From Peptoniphilus_A sp022767005 (GTDB taxonomy: Bacteria > Bacillota > Clostridia > Tissierellales > Peptoniphilaceae), in assembly GCF_050315115.1 (NCBI RefSeq), contig NZ_JBNPOJ010000003.1, forward strand, positions 62,001-126,000: a DNA stretch of 64,000 bases. Direction: 5' to 3'. The stretch's first letter is position 1; every line of letters begins with the position of its first letter. Positions 16,917 through 25,797 of the stretch are shown here, in pieces. The notes under the pieces were generated by a model. The model had not been told where the DNA came from, ran no database searches, and was given only the letters and a program-made list of their open reading frames with translations. A program made the position numbers and the translations under genes.

Positions 16917-17828
16917 TTACCCTATTATTAAATCAGCTAATCTTAGAATAATCGGCATAGTGACTAAAGATAAAACAGTGCTAACACTAACTAACTCAAC
17001 TGAATATATATAGTCTTTATCTAGCTTTTGAGCATATACAGCCAAATTAGAACCCACAGGAGCACTTACACAAATAATTAGTGGTAAAATTATCTCTTTA
17101 CTAACATTTAACAATTTAAAAATGAATATTGTTATGATTGGTATAATTACCAATCTAACCATTGAACTAATTACTAGATTTTTATTCAAAAATGAGCTTA
17201 CTCCTCGCACTTGAGCTATATATGCACCTAATAGAATCATAGCTAGCGGTGAATTAATACTAGCTAATGATTTACTAAGCGAGTTAAAAACATCAGGTAC
17301 TTGATATTGGAAAACATATATTATAACACCCAAGAAAAAACTTATAACTAAAGGATTCTTAATTATATCCCATTTGTTTTTTAAAATAGTCTCTCCTAAT
17401 AATAATTTTTGTCCATAAAAATACTGTAAAATATTTAATAAAGCAATATAGCTAGCGGCATAAATTAGATACTTTTCATCTAAAACAGATGTTATTATTG
17501 GTATTCCCATAAATCCTGCATTTGAAAATGAAACACCAAAATTATCAATTGCTTTATTTTTAAACAATAAAGAAGATATAGATATTGAAATCATTAAACA
17601 TAATAATGACAGTGCTATTGAACCTAAAAATAATTTAGATGGTATTTCCATATTGTTATTAATAAAAGATGTTAAAATCGAACAAGGCAATACAATGTAT
17701 ATTAATAAGTTAGCAATACTTTTTGATCCATCATTATCTATTTTTTTATTTTTATATAATAAAAATCCCAGTAGCATAAACAAGAACATTATTAACAGTT
17801 GTTTCAGTATTATATACAAATTACTCAT
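16917..17828 (-). CDS. AEC family transporter (auxin efflux carrier/malate permease type)
   Basis: 303 aa, about ten TM segments in two halves. The N-terminal LLGFLLYKNKKID, IANLLIYIVLPCSILTSF with the conserved proline, SNAGFMGIPI in the first half and SAPVGSNLAVYAQ in the second are AEC family marks. Members export or import organic acids and amino-acid-like compounds. It starts 6 bases after pepD stops, so it is the third gene of the operon. Its substrate is not visible. Confidence 0.85.
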   Translation of the reverse strand: MSNLYIILKQLLIMFLFMLLGFLLYKNKKIDNDGSKSIANLLIYIVLPCSILTSFINNNMEIPSKLFLGSIALSLLCLMISISISSLLFKNKAIDNFGVSFSNAGFMGIPIITSVLDEKYLIYAASYIALLNILQYFYGQKLLLGETILKNKWDIIKNPLVISFFLGVIIYVFQYQVPDVFNSLSKSLASINSPLAMILLGAYIAQVRGVSSFLNKNLVISSMVRLVIIPIITIFIFKLLNVSKEIILPLIICVSAPVGSNLAVYAQKLDKDYIYSVELVSVSTVLSLVTMPIILRLADLIIG

Positions 17829-17834
17829 TTTATA

Positions 17835-19271
17835 TTATATTTCCTTTAATATCTTTTCTAAATATTTTTCGAATTTGATTACAGATACATAATCTAATAC
17901 TTCACTCGGTGTATGATAATACAATCTTGTAGGTCCAATTGCTATTGCATCCTCTAAATTTAACAAGTCTTTCAAGATAGCTACTTCGTTACCAGAATGA
18001 GATGCAGTTATAATTGGATTTTCATTATAAATACTCTTAAAAATTTCTTTAACTTTGCATGAAAGCTTAGAACTTTTATCTGAAGTCCAACCAGGATATT
18101 TGCTATGCACTCTTATATCACAGTTATAAATATCTGATAATATTTTAATTTTTTCTAAGATCATTTCTCCTGATTCTTTATAAGCACTTCTTATCTCTTC
18201 TGTAAGTATAACCTTGTCGTCTTGAGTTTTTACAACACCTAGATTTGATGAACTTTCTACTAAACCATTAAACTTGTTATCCATCTCAAATATACCATTA
18301 GGAATCAAACTGATGAGATTAATTATTCTTAATTCATCAATTTCACTAAAAACTAAACAATCATCAATTTCACTCAATGATAAATTTAACTTTTTCTCCA
18401 TTATGTTATATTTTTTAGATAAAAAATATAAATATTTATTAATAATATCTTTGCAGTATTCTGCAGTATTTTTATTACTTAGTCCAAATTTTATAGATGC
18501 CTCTCTTGGTATAGCAAGTCTAGAATTCCCTCCATCTATAGAACTAAGGCTACATTCTATACCTGATTTTTTTAAAATTTTATATAAATAAACTAATAGT
18601 ATTAATGGATTTCCATATCCTTTATTTATATCATTCCCAGAGTGACCACCATGCATATTAGTTAGTTTTAATTCAAAAAATTTTCCATCATACTTAACAA
18701 AATTTACTTTGAGGCTAACTTCACAAGCAAAACCACCAGAGGATCCTACTAGAATTTTATTTTCTGGGCTAATATCTAAATTTATCATTCTTTTTGCACT
18801 TAATAATCTTTTATTTATATTATATGCTCCAGCCATGTCAGTTTCCTCTCTTGTTGTTAAAATTGCCTCTATTGGTGGAAACTGATCATCATTAATGTCT
18901 AACATAGCCATTATTAGAGCTACACCTATACCACAGTCAGCACCTAATGTTGTACCATCTTTTGATTTTATAAATCCATCAGCTATCTCCCATTCAATAG
19001 GATCAGTTAAGAAATTATGATTAGATTCAGGCGTTTTTTCACAGACCATATCTAAATGAGCCTGCAAAATAATAGAATCCTTAGATTTATTATTATCCTT
19101 TTTTATAATTAAATTATGATACTTATCATCTTTAACTGTATACCCTCTTTTAATAGCCCAATTATATATATATTTACTTACTTTTTCTTCATTTCCGCTT
19201 CCCCTAGGTATTTTAGATATCTCGTTAAAATAAAACAAAGTATTATTTTTTAATAACTCTTCTTTTTTCAT
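17835..19271 (-). CDS. pepD: Aminoacyl-histidine dipeptidase / cytosolic nonspecific dipeptidase
   Basis: 478 aa, typical for the M20C family. Metal-site residues visible are H72 in LQAHLDMV, D112 in GADCGIGVAL and the glutamate pair at 142-143 in TTREETDMAG; the second-domain GGHSGNDINKGYGNP motif and the C-terminal histidine HTPSE are also present. The enzyme hydrolyses dipeptides including those with a C-terminal histidine. It sits between a YfcC carrier and an AEC carrier, with gaps of 35 and 6 bases. The operon probably takes up and splits a peptide or peptide-like compound. Histidine released could feed the hut pathway encoded at the left of the window, but that link is inference. Confidence 0.92.
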   Translation of the reverse strand: MKKEELLKNNTLFYFNEISKIPRGSGNEEKVSKYIYNWAIKRGYTVKDDKYHNLIIKKDNNKSKDSIILQAHLDMVCEKTPESNHNFLTDPIEWEIADGFIKSKDGTTLGADCGIGVALIMAMLDINDDQFPPIEAILTTREETDMAGAYNINKRLLSAKRMINLDISPENKILVGSSGGFACEVSLKVNFVKYDGKFFELKLTNMHGGHSGNDINKGYGNPLILLVYLYKILKKSGIECSLSSIDGGNSRLAIPREASIKFGLSNKNTAEYCKDIINKYLYFLSKKYNIMEKKLNLSLSEIDDCLVFSEIDELRIINLISLIPNGIFEMDNKFNGLVESSSNLGVVKTQDDKVILTEEIRSAYKESGEMILEKIKILSDIYNCDIRVHSKYPGWTSDKSSKLSCKVKEIFKSIYNENPIITASHSGNEVAILKDLLNLEDAIAIGPTRLYYHTPSEVLDYVSVIKFEKYLEKILKEI

Positions 19272-19306
19272 GAATTTTTAATTCCCCTTGTCATTAAATT
19301 TGTTGT

Positions 19307-20728
19307 TTAAAATGGTCCATAATTTATATATTGCGCAAACATTGCCGCAGCTACACCTATAGTTAGTAAAACTAAATATATTTTAATAATAAATTTAAAC
19401 CAGTTAATATAATTAATTTCTCCTATACCTAGTCCAATCATAAGTGTTCCGCATGTTACCCATAACATATTTGAAAGTCCATCTCCCAATTGAAAAGCCA
19501 AAACAGCAACTTGCTGATTTACACCTAAAACTTGAGCTAGTGGTGATATAATAGGCATTGTAATAGCGGCTTGAGTTGATCCTGAATTTACAAAGAAATT
19601 AATTAACGTTTGAACGATAACCATTCCACCTGCTGATATAATTGGTGGTAAATTTTTAAGTGGCAATGATAAATAATAAACTATTGAATCTAAAATTTTA
19701 GCAGAATCTAAGATTGTCGTAATAGACATAGCGAATCCAATTATTAAACAAGGAACAGCCATATCTTTTGCTCCCCTACTAAATTCTTGAAAAATTTTAT
19801 TTAAATTATATTTGTTAACTATACCACTTAATAATCCAATAGTTAAAAAAATGGTAGCACACTCAGATAAATAAAAACCTTTCATAGTTGCACCATAAAT
19901 TAAAAATGCTAAACCTGATACAAATATAAGCCATACCAGTTTATGGGATGTACTCATTTTATTAATATTTTCGAATTTGTTTTTACTCTTAAATTCTTCT
20001 GGTATATTAGGGCTAATACTTAAACTAAAATCCCTTTCAACTTTATTTGCATAATTTATCATATATCTAACTGCTACTATATATAAAATTAAACTTAAAA
20101 TTATTCTAAACTCTAAACCTGATGGATAAGGTAACCCTGCAATATCTTGAGCTACCGCCAAGTTAAATGGATTTAAAAATCCTGAACCATATCCTATAGC
20201 ATATCCTAATATCATAGTTCCTATAGCAGTTATAGTGTCAAACCCTAAAGACACCATCAATATTATTATAAAAGGTGCAAAAGCCATCATTTCTTGACCC
20301 ATTCCAAAGCTTGATGAGCAAAACAAGAAAAAAAACATGGTAATAGCTATAATTATTTTTTTCTTTTTTTCATTATTAAACTTTTTTACTAAAACATTCA
20401 ATAATGATTCTATTGCTCCAGTAGATGTAATAACTCCTAATGATCCCCCAATTAGAAGTAGAAAAGAAATTATAGGTGCAGCCTTCTGAATCCCTGCGTC
20501 AAAAGATAGTAACATAGTGGTTATACTTGCTTTATCTGCTTCAACAAATTTAAAAGTATCTGCTACTACAACTGTTTTTCCTGTTACTTCATCTAATACT
20601 CTGTCATATTCCCCAGATGGAATAAAATGTGTCAAAATTGAAACTATTACTACTATCACAAAAAGCAAAGTTAACGGATTCACATTTGAAAAAATACTAG
20701 ATAAACTTAATTTTTTATTCTTTTTCAT
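19307..20728 (-). CDS. YfcC family carrier (DcuC-like)
   Basis: 473 aa, about twelve TM segments. The start PLTLLFVIVVIVSILTHFIPSGEYDR and the central FGMGQEMMAFAPFIIIL, GYAIGYGSGFLNPFNLAVAQ and NFFVNSGSTQAAITMPI are characteristic of YfcC proteins of the C4-dicarboxylate anaerobic carrier superfamily. Such genes often sit beside peptidases, as here with PepD. First gene of the three-gene operon controlled by the divergent LysR gene. Substrate unknown; a peptide or acyl-amino acid is plausible. Confidence 0.82.
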   Translation of the reverse strand: MKKNKKLSLSSIFSNVNPLTLLFVIVVIVSILTHFIPSGEYDRVLDEVTGKTVVVADTFKFVEADKASITTMLLSFDAGIQKAAPIISFLLLIGGSLGVITSTGAIESLLNVLVKKFNNEKKKKIIIAITMFFFLFCSSSFGMGQEMMAFAPFIIILMVSLGFDTITAIGTMILGYAIGYGSGFLNPFNLAVAQDIAGLPYPSGLEFRIILSLILYIVAVRYMINYANKVERDFSLSISPNIPEEFKSKNKFENINKMSTSHKLVWLIFVSGLAFLIYGATMKGFYLSECATIFLTIGLLSGIVNKYNLNKIFQEFSRGAKDMAVPCLIIGFAMSITTILDSAKILDSIVYYLSLPLKNLPPIISAGGMVIVQTLINFFVNSGSTQAAITMPIISPLAQVLGVNQQVAVLAFQLGDGLSNMLWVTCGTLMIGLGIGEINYINWFKFIIKIYLVLLTIGVAAAMFAQYINYGPF

Positions 20729-20740
20729 AATACCCTCCTA

Positions 20741-20754
20741 TAAAAACGTTTTAC
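20741..20754 (-). promoter_or_regulatory. Palindrome upstream of the YfcC operon
   Basis: TAAAAACGTTTTAC contains the inverted repeat TAAAACGTTTTTA with a central CG, seven bases upstream of the ribosome binding site. It fits the loose cre pattern for CcpA-like regulators better than a LysR box. A short TATG-CCC-CATA repeat nearer the lysR gene (about 20808-20818) could be the LysR site. Confidence 0.35.
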
Positions 20755-20887
20755 TTAATTTTGATTTTATACCTTAATTCTTATAAAGTACAATTCAATA
20801 AAAAAATATGCCCCATACATTTTTTATATGTTCTTTTTTGATAGATTTGTTTTACTAATTTGTTATAATTATTACGAGGTGAATATT

Positions 20888-21751
20888 TTGGAATTAAGAC
20901 AGTTAGAATATTTTATTACTATTGTTCAAGAAGGTTCTATTACAAAGGCTGCAAAAAAATTACATATGACTCAACCTCCTCTAAGCCACCAAATTAAAAA
21001 ATTAGAAGAAGATTTGGGAGAAGTTTTGTTTTATAGAAAGAATAACAAAATGTACCTTACAGAAGTTGGAGAATTTTTCTTATTAAAATCAAAGGAAATT
21101 GTTTCTTTATCAAAGAATATAAAAAAAGAAATTAAGGAATTTGATGATCAGAATATAGGGAGTATATTAATTGGAATAACTCCCACTTCTATACCCTTAA
21201 TTTTCAACAATGAATTAAAATCTTTTTTGAAAGATAATCCTAGAATAGTCTTTGATATATATGAAGGAGACACTCCTTTCATATATAATCTCCTAAATAA
21301 AGGAGTAATTAACATTGGTATCGTAAGATCCCCTTTCAAAAAAGATAATGTTAATACTATAATTAAAAATCCAGAAAACATGTGCGTAGCCATGATTGAT
21401 TGTTTTAATTGGAGCAAAAAAAAGGATTGCTCAATAGAAGATTTAGATGGTAAAAAAATAATAATTTATCATAGATATCAAAAGGATTTAGAGAATTCTT
21501 TTTTTAAAAATAATGTTAATCCTAATATAGTATGTGTCTGTAATAGTTCAAGCACTACGTTAAGATTAGCAGAACTAGGAATGGGAATAGCTATTCTTCC
21601 TAAAAGTGCTATTAAACAATCAAATGAACATATTGTATATAAAGAAATACTAGATGATAATTTAACATCTTCTACTATGGCAATTTGGATAAAAAATAAC
21701 TACTTGTCTAAAGCTGAAAAGTCTTTTTTAGAGTTCTTTACTAAATTATAA
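20888..21751 (+). CDS. LysR family transcriptional regulator
   Basis: 287 aa from a TTG at 20888, preceded by GAGGTG at 6-base distance; the longer frame from 20828 would add 20 residues unlike LysR. The first 60 residues form the LysR helix-turn-helix (ELRQLEYFITIVQEGSITKAAKKLHMTQPPLSHQIKKLEEDLG), then a periplasmic-binding-like effector domain with IGITPTSIP and ELGMGIAILPKSAI. Divergent from the YfcC-PepD-AEC operon, which is its likely target. No separate terminator is evident. Confidence 0.9.
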   Translation: MELRQLEYFITIVQEGSITKAAKKLHMTQPPLSHQIKKLEEDLGEVLFYRKNNKMYLTEVGEFFLLKSKEIVSLSKNIKKEIKEFDDQNIGSILIGITPTSIPLIFNNELKSFLKDNPRIVFDIYEGDTPFIYNLLNKGVINIGIVRSPFKKDNVNTIIKNPENMCVAMIDCFNWSKKKDCSIEDLDGKKIIIYHRYQKDLENSFFKNNVNPNIVCVCNSSSTTLRLAELGMGIAILPKSAIKQSNEHIVYKEILDDNLTSSTMAIWIKNNYLSKAEKSFLEFFTKL

Positions 21752-21817
21752 TTTTGCAAATTAATTAAAACAAAAATTTTTAGTTTTTGACATTTATCAT
21801 TTTTCAATAAGATTATG

Positions 21818-22243
21818 TCATTGTTCTAAAAATTCTTTTCCAATAATTTCAATTTCATCTACAACAAAAAACGTGAAACTTCCTCTTGCAATTATTTTGT
21901 CCTTGCACATGGCGACAACTTCAATGACTTCTGTACTCTTTCCCATGTGAATTATCTTTGTATTGGAGTAAATTTCTTCTCCATAGCTTGTAGATGAAAT
22001 GAAATTGATGCTAGAATTTAAGGTAACAGCTTTTTTCCCATTTATAATAGAAAGGCAACCTGCAGCTGTATCCATTAGTGCAAAAATTTCTGCTCCGTGA
22101 AGTATATTATATGCATTAAATTGATTTTTCTCTGGTTTCATTTTTAAAACTAAATTGTCGCCATCTAGCTTAAAAAATTTCATATTGCTTTTTTTAACAT
22201 ATTCATCATCTTCAAATAAATTTTTTAAATTAATTTTTTCCAT
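21818..22243 (-). CDS. PaaI/hotdog family thioesterase
   Basis: 141 aa from the ATG at 22243, preceded by GGGAGG. Hotdog fold with the helix motif NILHGAEIFALMDTAAGCLS and the strands KAVTLNSSINFISS. The family hydrolyses acyl-CoA thioesters; the aspartate in ALMDTAAG is the usual catalytic residue. Its start lies inside the last codons of dinB (14-base overlap), so it is translationally coupled to the polymerase, an odd pairing that may be only organisational. Confidence 0.8.
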   Translation of the reverse strand: MEKINLKNLFEDDEYVKKSNMKFFKLDGDNLVLKMKPEKNQFNAYNILHGAEIFALMDTAAGCLSIINGKKAVTLNSSINFISSTSYGEEIYSNTKIIHMGKSTEVIEVVAMCKDKIIARGSFTFFVVDEIEIIGKEFLEQ

Positions 22244-23288
22244 TTTTCCTCCCATTAAAAAAAGAAAGTTGTCTTATATTTAGATCAACTAAATTTGAAA
22301 CAGTGATGCCAATAAGCCTTAGCTTCTCGCCTTCATAGGCTTCATCAAAAATTTCAATACTTTTATTTAATATATCTTCTTCTTCATAAATTGCATTGTC
22401 ATAAGTTTTTGACCTAGTCTTAACTTTAAATTTTTCATTTTTCATCTTTAAAGTCAGAGTGTAGCCAGAAATTTCCTTTACAACTAAGTCTTCCGAAACT
22501 TCCTTGGCAAATTCTTTTAGATAATTTATGAGTTCATTTTTATTTTTTGTAGCTTCAAAGGTTGACTCTGTGCCAAGACTTTTTCTCATAGTGTTTGGCG
22601 TTACTTCTCTGTTGTCCACTCCACGAATCCTGTTGTAAATTTCTTCGCCACTTTTCTTAAACATATTTGCCAAAAATTCATAGGAAAGTCCATAAAGATC
22701 CTCCACTTTATTTATGCCAATGTTGCGCAGTTTTTCTTCGGATTTTCTTCCAATACCGTGAACCTTTCGTATGTCTAGCGGAAATAAAATTTCTGGGATG
22801 TCAGACTCTCTAATAATCATTACTCCATTAGGTTTGTTCCAGTCGCTTGCAAGTTTTGCCAAAAATTTATTATAACTAAGACCAACACTAACACTTAGTC
22901 CCGTTTTATTAAAAATATTTTTTTGAAGCTCGTAGACAATATTTTCGTCGTAACCAAGTCCCGTTACATCGAGATAGGACTCATCTATGGAAACTTTTTC
23001 GATTTTGTCTGTATAAGTCTTTAAAACTTCAAATACTTCGCGTGATTTTTCCAAATACCTATCTCTTCTCATGGGCTTAATTATCAAGTGATCGCAAAGA
23101 TTTTTTGCCATATACATGGGCATGGCAGAATGAATTCCATATTTTCTTGCAACATAATTAGCCGTCGTTACAACTCCATGATTGGACTTGCCGCCTACCA
23201 CTACTGGCTTTCCTATTATTCTATTGTCGTCAAGTTCTTCTACTGATGCATAGAAGGCATCAATGTCAACATGTATAATAATTCCCAT
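22230..23288 (-). CDS. dinB: DNA polymerase IV
   Basis: 352 aa from the ATG at 23288 (MGIIIHVDIDAFYASVE). Y-family error-prone polymerase for lesion bypass. Catalytic residues D8, D102 and E103 (SIDESYLDVT) are present, as is the helix-hairpin-helix HGIGRKSEEKLRNIGI and the little-finger region to the end. The ribosome binding site is weak. I see no C-terminal clamp-binding QLxLF motif in exact form, though LRQLSFF (about 339-345) is a reasonable version of it. Confidence 0.94.
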   Translation of the reverse strand: MGIIIHVDIDAFYASVEELDDNRIIGKPVVVGGKSNHGVVTTANYVARKYGIHSAMPMYMAKNLCDHLIIKPMRRDRYLEKSREVFEVLKTYTDKIEKVSIDESYLDVTGLGYDENIVYELQKNIFNKTGLSVSVGLSYNKFLAKLASDWNKPNGVMIIRESDIPEILFPLDIRKVHGIGRKSEEKLRNIGINKVEDLYGLSYEFLANMFKKSGEEIYNRIRGVDNREVTPNTMRKSLGTESTFEATKNKNELINYLKEFAKEVSEDLVVKEISGYTLTLKMKNEKFKVKTRSKTYDNAIYEEEDILNKSIEIFDEAYEGEKLRLIGITVSNLVDLNIRQLSFFNGRKNGKN

Positions 23289-23365
23289 AAATATCACTAC
23301 TTTAGTATATCATATTAACTTTTTATAATGAAGAAAATTTGATATAATTCTATTGAGGTGAAATC

Positions 23366-24004
23366 TTGAAAAGAAAAGTTGCACTATACGATTTTGACAA
23401 AACTATTGTTGACTGTGAGTCCATATTTGAGCTTTATAAATACGCATTTAAAAATAGAAAAATAAATATTTTTAAAACTCTTTGGAGTTTAAGTTTTGCA
23501 TATATCAAGTCAAAAATTAATTCCGACTTTGAAATAATGAAAAATGAAATGGTTTCTGTCATAAAATATTTTTCAGAAGAAGAACTCCAAAACTTCGTTA
23601 CAAATTTTCTCTATCCCAAATTTTTCTTTAGAGAATTTGAAAGTGAATTTAATTCCTATGACGAAGACACTATTAAAATCCTCTGTTCTGCTTCTGCCAC
23701 AAATTATTTAATATATGTGGGCGAACTCTTCTGCTTCGACTACATCATTGGAACGGATTTAGACGATGATTATAAACTAATCCATGGCAATAACAAAAAG
23801 CAAATCAAGGTAAAAAATATTAATGAAATTTTAAAGAGAGAGGGAATAGAAATTGATTACGAAAATTCCCTTGGTTACTCCGATTCTTATAATGACGATA
23901 AATATATGCTCAGGCTTGTAAAAAATAGGTTTTTAATAAATTCTAAGGTAAAGAAAAAGGGCTATACAAATTTAACTTGGCATAAAAAAACTGAGGGAAT
24001 TTAA
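23366..24004 (+). CDS. HAD-IB family phosphatase
   Basis: 212 aa from a TTG start preceded by GAGGTG. HAD motif I is DFDKTIVD (residues 9-16), motif II is in LCSASATNY (about 110-118), and motif IV is GYSDSYND (about 175-182). The helical cap sits between motifs I and II, as in the phosphoserine phosphatase-like IB subfamily. Substrate unknown; phosphoserine or a phospholipid intermediate are usual for this group. Divergent from dinB and convergent with the fusion gene at 24016. Confidence 0.8.
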   Translation: MKRKVALYDFDKTIVDCESIFELYKYAFKNRKINIFKTLWSLSFAYIKSKINSDFEIMKNEMVSVIKYFSEEELQNFVTNFLYPKFFFREFESEFNSYDEDTIKILCSASATNYLIYVGELFCFDYIIGTDLDDDYKLIHGNNKKQIKVKNINEILKREGIEIDYENSLGYSDSYNDDKYMLRLVKNRFLINSKVKKKGYTNLTWHKKTEGI

Positions 24005-24017
24005 TCCTCAGTTTTTT
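23985..24017 (+). terminator. Bidirectional terminator
   Basis: AAAAAACTGAGG (23985-23996) pairs perfectly with CCTCAGTTTTTT (24006-24017). It serves both the HAD gene and the convergent fusion gene at 24016. Confidence 0.85.
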
Positions 24018-25797
24018 AAATTTCTAAAATATATTTTTCGATTAATTCAGCAATTTCGTCATAGGATTTTTCTCCAGTGAACTCGTGAACCTTTTCGCCG
24101 TCTTTATAGAAGGAAACTCTTGGTAATTGGAAGATTTCGTATTTTTCTGCAAAGTCTTTATTTTTGTCGAGATCCATATAGTAACAGCTAACCTCTTTGA
24201 ACTCTTCTTCGAGGAGCACTTGCATTACTTCCATAAGTGGTTCGCAATGAGAACATCTATCTGCACCAAAGATAATTATGGCTGCTTTTTGTGATTTTAT
24301 CGTGTCGTCGAAATAATTTTGCATTACATATTTTATTACTGATTCATTTCTCTTGATTACTCTCTTGTTTTCTTCAAGGTCAACAACTGATTCAGATTCT
24401 TGTGAAAGTGGGTCTATATCGTTATTTAATTCACTTCCATTTACATTTGTAACATCAACAGACTTGAAACTTCCCGCTCCTTTTAACTTGAAATAAGAAG
24501 CATCTTCAATCTCTTCAATTTCATTTTCACTGTCATCTACGCCGAGATAATCGTAGGGATATCTATAAACTCTGTAAATCATGTTATTTTTCAAGACATT
24601 TTCCGTAGTCGTCCTATAAGGGCAAGTCCATTGCCAAACTATTTCCTTTGAACGTGTAATTTCAATAACCATACCCTCTGTCGCAAGAGTTATTAGAGTA
24701 TTGCCATTGGGAAGTCTTTGAAGATTTCCACCATAAGGCGAATAAAATTTGTAGCCATTCATTGGAATTGAAAAACCAAAATCCCTTGGATCTACGGACC
24801 AATTTACAGAAAGTGTAACAGGATTTATCTCTAGGATTCTCGAATAATTTCTAACAAAGGGAAGTAATCCTGAAGGAGAAGTTAGAGTTGGCGAACCGTA
24901 GCCGCATCTTCCTCCATTGTCAAAAATCAAGAGATTGCCCTCGCCTTCTAAACCCTTTGGAATTATACTTGCAAAGGCAGAGCCAACTACTGGATCTACT
25001 TTTTTAAAGTCAGAAAAATTTGGTCCCAACTTGTAACAAATTCGCGACCTCTTTTTGTCAATTATGCCAATAATATTTGCTGCTCTCGCAGTAAACAAAA
25101 TATTTTCGGGATGAAATCGTGGATCGCCTTGATCATACCACTTGTTTTCGCCAATTGTGGAAATTGATGTTACGTCTAAATAATTTCCAAGAGGTCTTTC
25201 TGTAATCCTAAGATTTGGATTTCTGTATAAAACATTTTTTGCCTCTTCTGAAAATCCAAGTTGGTCAAAGTGTTCACTAAAGGAGAACTTCCAAATAATA
25301 TTTCCACTTTTGTCTACTTCTAAGATTACATCGTCAAGCAATGTCTTGTCAGAAATCCTATTATCCACAATTTCATCGTGAACTAATATAAGGGTGTTGC
25401 CACCTTTGATAATTTTTTCGCTAGGATAATAATATCCAAGTGAGTTTCCCTCTCTTTGAAAATCAGAATGCGCCCTCGCCATCCACTTTGGTCTATAACC
25501 TCTGTCCTCTGTAAACTTAAATTTGTCGAAGTCAAATACAACTTTCCCATCCTTGTCAAATTCAAGTAATTTTATACCATCGCTAACTCCAAAATCTGAT
25601 GACCTAAAAGAAGAAATACTCATAATGTTTTTATTTGGCAACATCTTAGCTGGCATTGGGTTCACAGAAAACCTTTTAAGTTCAGTACCGTCCATTTTTG
25701 TAATGAGTGCTCCGTCCTTTGCTGTTGAAATTAAATTTATGCCATTATATGCCTTTTCTTTATTGTAGACTACAGTTCCTCTTGGATAAACTCTCAT
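24016..25797 (-). CDS. Arylsulfotransferase-like protein fused to thioredoxin
   Basis: 593 aa. Residues about 1-430 resemble the arylsulfotransferase (ASST) propeller family: repeated blades such as SGNIIWKFSFSEHF, a conserved-looking histidine in DPRFHPENILFTARAAN, GNLQRLPNGNTLITLATEGMV and KEIVWQWTCPYRT. An acidic linker (about 430-500) joins it to a thioredoxin domain with active site C515-S-H-C518 and cis-proline P559 in QLPRVSFY. There is no signal peptide or TM segment, unlike the exported, Dsb-dependent ASST of enterobacteria. The gene overlaps the thioredoxin reductase-like gene upstream by ATGA, so the reductase probably reduces the fused thioredoxin. Sulfotransfer activity is uncertain; the domain call is from motifs only. 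Confidence 0.75.
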   Translation of the reverse strand: MRVYPRGTVVYNKEKAYNGINLISTAKDGALITKMDGTELKRFSVNPMPAKMLPNKNIMSISSFRSSDFGVSDGIKLLEFDKDGKVVFDFDKFKFTEDRGYRPKWMARAHSDFQREGNSLGYYYPSEKIIKGGNTLILVHDEIVDNRISDKTLLDDVILEVDKSGNIIWKFSFSEHFDQLGFSEEAKNVLYRNPNLRITERPLGNYLDVTSISTIGENKWYDQGDPRFHPENILFTARAANIIGIIDKKRSRICYKLGPNFSDFKKVDPVVGSAFASIIPKGLEGEGNLLIFDNGGRCGYGSPTLTSPSGLLPFVRNYSRILEINPVTLSVNWSVDPRDFGFSIPMNGYKFYSPYGGNLQRLPNGNTLITLATEGMVIEITRSKEIVWQWTCPYRTTTENVLKNNMIYRVYRYPYDYLGVDDSENEIEEIEDASYFKLKGAGSFKSVDVTNVNGSELNNDIDPLSQESESVVDLEENKRVIKRNESVIKYVMQNYFDDTIKSQKAAIIIFGADRCSHCEPLMEVMQVLLEEEFKEVSCYYMDLDKNKDFAEKYEIFQLPRVSFYKDGEKVHEFTGEKSYDEIAELIEKYILEI

